From Rosellinia necatrix (taxonomy: Eukaryota; Ascomycota; Sordariomycetes; Xylariales; Xylariaceae), in assembly GCA_021209875.1 (NCBI GenBank), contig JAGYVD010000002.1, positions 1,798,001 through 1,862,000 on the forward strand: a stretch of 64,000 nt of DNA, written 5' to 3'. A program made the translations under genes and the position numbers. The notes beneath the pieces are model-generated. The model saw nothing but the letters and a program-made list of their open reading frames with translations. It searched no databases and was not told the DNA's origin. This document shows, in pieces, positions 58,840 to 64,000 of the stretch (positions within the stretch are counted from its first letter, which is position 1; each line of letters starts with the position of its first letter).

Positions 58840-60244
58840 GATGTTGATTGTGATTTGCTGTGGTGAAAAGGTTGACCTTTTCCTTGTTTAATAAAAAAAA
58901 AAAAAAAATAGGGACTGACTGAGTCACAGTTTAGCAATGGGGGATGCTTTGGGTGTTGGAATCTATGAGCTTGGCGGGGTAGCCTGGGGTAGCCTGACTT
59001 GCCTCCGATAGATAGATGGGGTTTATGGGGATACCTTGATGGGTAGGTCTCTCACGTACCTTTGTATGGCCATATACGCAGTAAGGTACTTCTATATACA
59101 GCGTATCCAGGTATAGTTATTTATAAGTTATGGCGGGGTAGCATGTTCTTATCGATAGCATCTATCCACATTTCGCAGATAGCTACTACTAGTGTACTAT
59201 GTAATTATAGTATAAGTGCCCGAGGCATCATCTATCGATGGGCTAGAAGATCTCTTATACAACTTGTCAAATGCACCATCCGCCCATTACAACACTCCTC
59301 TGCTCAAATCCCAGCCCCACCGAATGTTTCGACCGCGTGTGTGTCTCCCTCTTTATGCGAAGATAAATAGCTACCCGTGTTGCCGGGTAATCTGATTTTC
59401 TTGTGTATATGTCGTGGCATAAGCAATGGTGTAGAATGGGTTTCAGACTCAAAGGCTCGTTTCAGCGCTAACGAGATAACGAGATAGAACTCGATACGGC
59501 TACCAGGTATTTCCTAATTTAGTCATATCATAGCCTACACCAGGTTAGGTACATAAGAATTGTCTTTTCTGGCGATCGATGTTGCTATCTCAGTTTGACA
59601 CGATGAATTATAAGAGTAGCTTCGGGCATGTTGGGTCTCGTATTAAAGGGGTTTGACTAAATGATATGAAGTGTATCATATAATTCGGAAGAAAGAGACA
59701 ATATCTGCAACACGTCTCGTGTTTTTACATACATATAACAACGGGCACGCGATAACAAAGCGTTGTTGAGTAATAATCTCCTGTCATAGTTCTAACGGCT
59801 AATAGCTCCGGAAATGACATATGCCACTGCACAAGGAGAGAAATGGTCTTTCTTTGTACAAGTCGCTAGGGATTGGGTTCACAAATATGCATATATGGTA
59901 TTCCGGCCCGTGTCCGGCGGAAGTCTAGAGCCCTTGGTTTAGCTTGGTGACACTTTAGCTATGACGAGTCTGGATTTCCACTACCCCTGAATAAAAGTGC
60001 CCTTACGCCCGAAGATCCGAATATCAGGCTATGGGTGGTGAGTAATGGAGTTCGAACATCAAGCTACAGGAATTCTGAGAACGTGATAGTTGAATGTATA
60101 CGGGATAGAACGAGGGGCCAAGAGACGCAGGGGCGTTATATCTTATTCGACTAGAAAAAACACCCGCGCCGCTTTCGACTGTTGCCTCGAGAAATGAATG
60201 GATGAAGTATACCGACCACTCCATAATCCCCCTTTGCCGGCCAA
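58840..60244. other. Spacer between PheRS alpha and GH3 genes
   Basis: No supported gene in 1.4 kb. A poly-A run at 58891-58906 lies just upstream of the PheRS alpha start; the rest is AT-rich. Confidence 0.5.
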
Positions 60245-60633
60245 CTAGACACACCACATCGTAGCGTTCCAGGCGCTGTCGAGAGCACCCGAGTGCTCCA
60301 GGAGCGCGAAGGTGTACGCGCCCTTCTCGAGCTCCCACTCGTACGCGCGGTTCAGGATGGCGAGGTACCGGTCAACGTCCAGGTCCATCTCGACGGTGGC
60401 CTCCTGGCCGGCGGCCAGGTGCACCCTCGCGAACGCGACGAGCTGCCGCGCGGGCCGCACGACGGAGGACACGCGGGCAAGGCCGTACACCTGCGCCACG
60501 TAGCTGCCGTCCACCGTGCCCGTGTTCCGGACGCGCGCCGCGAAGCGGATCGTGTCGCCCGCCGCGAACTCACCACCACCATCATCACCACCACCACCAC
60601 CACCACCACTAGCCGACGACGACGACAATGACA

Positions 60634-60679
<46 letters not shown>

Positions 60680-63672
60680 CTCGCCGGCCCGGGGATGGCG
60701 GTGCGCCTCGAAGCCGAGGACGCGGAACTCGGCGTACGAGAGGCCGTAGCCGAACGGGTACGCGGGCGCGGAGTCGACGTCGAGGAAGCGCACGCGGCGC
60801 GCGGTCGCCTTGGCGTGGTAGTAGACGGGCAGCTGGCCGACGTGGCGGGGGACCGAGACGGGCAGGCGGCCGGCGGGGTCGGCGGCGCCGAGGAGCGCGT
60901 CCGCGACCGCCTGCCCGCCGGCCTGGCCTGGGAAGAAGGCGGCGAGCGCCGCGGCGCTGCGCGCGTAGAGCTCCGGGACCGCGAACGGGCGCCCGCCCGA
61001 GAGCGCGAGCACGACGGGCCGGCCGAGCGCGTAGACGGCGCGGGCCAGCGCGTCCTGGGCCGGCGGCAGGCCCAGCGTGGCCCGGTCGCCGCCCTCGCCG
61101 TCGCCGTTCCAGGCCGCGCCCACCGCGAGCACCACGAGGTCCGCGGCCCGCGCCACGCGCGCCGCCTGCGCGACGGCGTCGGCGTCGCCGTGCCGGCTCA
61201 CGAGGTTCCAGAACAGGAGCATTTGCGAGTTCAGCGAGTTCACGTTCGCCGCCTTCTTGGCGAGGTTGAAGGCCTGGTACTCGATCCGGACGCCGTACCT
61301 CTCCCCCTTCCGGAAGGTGAACGGCGCCGACCCGGTCGGGGGCGATGTGCCGTTGTTGGAGATGTAGTCGTAGCTCATGATGTTGCCCATGATCGTGCCC
61401 GATGCCGAGAGGCCGTCGATGCCCTGCGACATGATTTCCTCGCCGTCCACGAATAGCCTGACCGTACTGTTCGGTCCCACCGCTACCCCTATCCAGCCGT
61501 CCACGTCGACATCGACTGGTGATTGTAAGTTGCCTTCCCAGATGGCGCTGAAGTTGTTCGACGGCAGGCCATCCGGCGGGTACAGGCCCCAATCTAATGC
61601 CGGCGTTTCTACCCGGTGCGCCATGGGTTTGGCGAAGTTGGTCCTGGCAAAGTACGTAGCTGACAGCCCGCCTACCGTGCCGTTGGGAGTAGACAATAGA
61701 TACGGCGGGATCACGTATTGGGCGTTGTATTCCCAGGTGTTCGCACCCCATGCGGAAACTACCTCGAAGCCGTTCTTCTCGGCATACGAGAGGAGGCCCT
61801 GCCGGATTGTTTTCGCTGGGCTGCTGGCTGGGTACTGACCCCATGCGCCTGAATAATCGCCGTAATTGAGGACATCTCCAAAGGGTCCGATGAGAGCAAT
61901 CCGCTTGATGTTCTGCTCCTTCGGCTTTAGAGGAAGGGTGTTATTCTTATTTTCTAAAAGAACTATACTCTTCCGAGCAGCCTCAAGGGCGAGTTCGCGA
62001 TTATTCTCGACTATTTTGTGCGGGTTGACGTCCGCCGGAATATAGGGGTCGTCAAAGAGACCGAGATCCCATTTGACACCTAAGATTTTCGTAACGTGAG
62101 ATCGCAAAGTAGAGATATCGAGGGTTCGGTTCGCTACTAAGTCTTTAGTTGCCTAAAACGTGAGACCTTTTAGTAAAATATAGCCAAGCAACTGGCGAAC
62201 CGTAGATCCTACATTTATATACGTATCTAATGGGTAGTCGTAGAATTGCACCATCCCGCCTGCATTGAACCACTGGCTGATTGCGTCGGCAGGAGAGTCG
62301 GCCACTTGGTGTACGGAAAACAACTCCGACATGCCTTTTGTTAATTAGCTTACAGGTATGCTTGGGCCGGCGCGGGTAGTTACCAGTATCGTCAGCAATA
62401 ACAAATCCGTCAAAGTCCCAGTTGTCAAGCGCTTCATAGAAAAGTGGATGCACATGAGCCGGGACATCATCAAATTCATTGTAAGCCCTAGAAAGACGTA
62501 AGTGGGTGTGGGTGCGGGTTATGGTCAATATTTATCGCACATCATAACGGCTCTTGCGCCCCCAAGCTGGATGGCGGCTTTAAAAGGGGTCAAGAGATCC
62601 TGAAGGACTTGTCGATTGCCATGGCCCATGAATGGCGCGGCATTATGCCCGCCTTGAGGGGAGCCGTGGGCGGCGAAGTGCTATAGCCTGCGATTTAGTT
62701 GTTTTCATATTCTGCGGAAGGGCTTAGACAACTATACCTTCAAGACAGGCACCACAGCGTCGGGATCAGACCATGAGCCGTTTTTAGACAAGCCTGAGGA
62801 ATATGCCACGCCCATATGAGACGTAAGGATCTTGTCTTCTCCCCATGCCTCTACACGACTTAGCCAAAGTGTCGCGTAGTTGTCGAATATCACCCTTACC
62901 TTGCATACGGCCCCATCGGGGATCCAGACCGAGGTCGAGAACGGGGGATAGGCATGCGTGAATTCCGATTGATCTAGCCTCTGACCCTATAGCACGGCCC
63001 ACTCGATATACGAGATCGGTGTCAAAGCTTGCCGATAGACCCAAACTCTGCGGAAACATTGACTGCTTGAAAGATCCAACTCCATGCAGACACTCTCCAA
63101 CATGCATGAACGGAATTTTTAGTCGGGCTTTCTCGAGATTCAAAGCTTGGACAGAATTATAATAAGATGTATTGAGCGGGTACCTGGCTATTATTAGCTA
63201 TACTGGTAACTAGTTGAGTGACGAGGAATGTTTTGAGGTGTACCAATCATGAATAAGTCCTACAGGTGAGTCGGGACTCAGGTGCATTGTATAATCTGAA
63301 TTTATATGAGCTTAGCCAATGATTTTAGGTTGTAAGATTCACCGTAAAGCTCATTTTGTGAATTTGCGCCTACTATATCATCTCCAAACATGAGATGAAG
63401 CTGCAGTACTGAAATGCGATGTTGTCAGCATGGTTGTGCTCCTATTTGGGGGTTGTGAACCAAGTTATACCTAGATCTTCTACCGTCATATTCGAGACCA
63501 AGTTCCAAATAAAAGAATCTTTGTCAATAAAATTGACGTCATTTCGTGCTAACAGAGTCGCCGCTCGCGACTTGACATTGATATTACTCTGAGAGCTAGT
63601 AGTTTCGGCTGAGAGACAAAAACGTAGTAAGCCGCCCAAGATAAGATACCCGAACCAGGATGTAGACCACAT
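60245..63672 (-). CDS. Secreted GH3 glycosidase with PA14 insert (beta-glucosidase/xylosidase type)
   Basis: Nine predicted exons on the minus strand: 63471-63672, 63343-63408, 63244-63295, 62900-63183, 62738-62850, 62541-62680, 62384-62487, 62213-62334 and 60245-62152, total 996 residues. I chose the ATG at 63672, which opens a signal peptide (MWSTSWFGYLILGGLLRFCLS); upstream there is only a TTG. GH3 landmarks: GECLHGV, DLGLDPRWGRMQEAWGEDK, KHFAAHGSPQGGHNAAPF, and FDGFVIADDTGMSEL with the presumed nucleophile Asp. The second domain has IALIGPFG. A PA14-like segment (GTVGGLSATYFARTNF onward) is inserted, and a fibronectin III-like region ends the protein. A poly-Ser/Gly/Asp run encoded by GAC repeats lies between the second and last domains. 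Family role: release of terminal glucose or xylose from plant polysaccharide fragments. Confidence 0.93.
60569..60679. repeat. (CCA/ATC)n and (GAC)n trinucleotide repeats in the GH3 gene
   Basis: About 22 GAC-type units at 60614-60679 encode poly-Ser on the minus strand, next to CAC/ATC repeats encoding Gly and Asp runs. Confidence 0.9.
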
Positions 63673-64000
63673 CACTGCAACATAAATCAAGACTATCTGG
63701 ACAGGTAATGAATAGAACTGTTGAATTTCGTGTCTCCTCCTGCTATGATCATGGCTTATATAGGCAATCCACTTTTATATATGCGATCGGTATAAGTTGC
63801 GCGGGGTAAGGTGAGGATCATATCACGGATTGTCCAGCAAGACGGCGATACTACCTGCCTTTGTGGGGGTTCGGTGGAATAAACGACGACGAAATCTGGG
63901 GTAACCTTGACAAACGTTTTCATGAAAGAATTTCAATTCGAATTATTGAAGAAAGAAAAAAGAGGAGAACTGCAACTTATGAGCATTGTTTTTGCGAAGG
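63673..64000. other. Upstream region of the GH3 gene
   Basis: Presumed promoter. A TATATAAGCC-like element lies on the minus strand near 63754-63764. No gene seen before the window ends. Confidence 0.4.

Noticed and set aside
60609..61844. Arg/Ala-rich ORF of over 400 codons and opposite-strand ORFs inside the GH3 gene
   Set aside because: GC-rich coding sequence leaves alternative frames open; the GH3 frame has clear family motifs and correct splicing.

Overview
This is a stretch of nuclear chromosome from a filamentous ascomycete, most probably a member of the Sordariomycetes. The evidence is: genes broken by short GT-AG introns of about 50-150 bases; a fungal set of proteins (BUD4, POB3, coronin, HIS6, FAF1, CHS7, a KRE2/MNT1-type mannosyltransferase, cytosolic PheRS alpha); a HET-domain protein; a DUF3433 protein; and many AT-rich spacers dotted with the palindrome TACCTAGGTA. 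No bacterial operons, plasmid or phage features are present. Exon joins given here were worked out by hand from splice sites, reading phase and family resemblance; all coding totals stated were checked to be multiples of three.

Layout. 0.4-1.9 kb: FAD-dependent monooxygenase. 4.2-8.8 kb: BUD4 (septation/anillin-like). 9.9-11.8 kb (minus): POB3, FACT histone chaperone. 12.9-14.8 kb: HET-domain protein. 15.9-16.6 kb: small secreted SnoaL-like protein with a 17-nt exon. 17.8-20.0 kb: coronin. 20.2-21.2 kb (minus): HIS6. 21.6-22.6 kb: FAF1 ribosome-biogenesis factor, carrying a +1 frameshift. 23.84 kb: tRNA-Val(AAC). 24.5-26.2 kb (minus): GT15 mannosyltransferase. 29.4-30.05 kb: relic of a secreted sugar (sorbosone/PQQ-type) dehydrogenase. 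30.6-31.3 kb: DUF4604 protein, also with a +1 shift, in an A6 run. 32.5-33.6 kb (minus): CHS7, chitin synthase export chaperone. 35.0-35.9 kb (minus): relic of a PD-(D/E)XK-like fungal gene. 38.0-38.5 kb (minus): beta-trefoil lectin-like protein. 39.5-41.0 kb: two tandem, diverged beta-rich repeats of unknown function. 43.7-46.6 kb: DUF3433 membrane protein. 48.2-48.6 kb: small secreted cysteine-rich protein. 49.4-51.3 kb (minus): beta-lactamase-like secreted hydrolase. 53.4-53.8 kb: short conserved protein. 54.3-55.3 kb (minus): cysteine-rich single-pass membrane protein. 57.1-58.8 kb (minus): PheRS alpha. 60.2-63.7 kb (minus): GH3 glycosidase with PA14 insert.

The genes do not form one pathway. 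The housekeeping genes (4-12, 18-26, 30-34, 53-59 kb) alternate with gene-poor accessory stretches (26-30, 34-43, 46-53 kb) that hold relics, lineage-specific secreted or surface proteins and microsatellites. The least explained segment is 38-49 kb: a lectin-like protein, the tandem beta-rich repeats, the DUF3433 protein with an extracellular-type repeat region, a cysteine-rich secreted peptide and a secreted hydrolase. I do not see a clear new multi-gene system; the tandem repeats at 39.5-41.0 kb are the best candidate for something undescribed.
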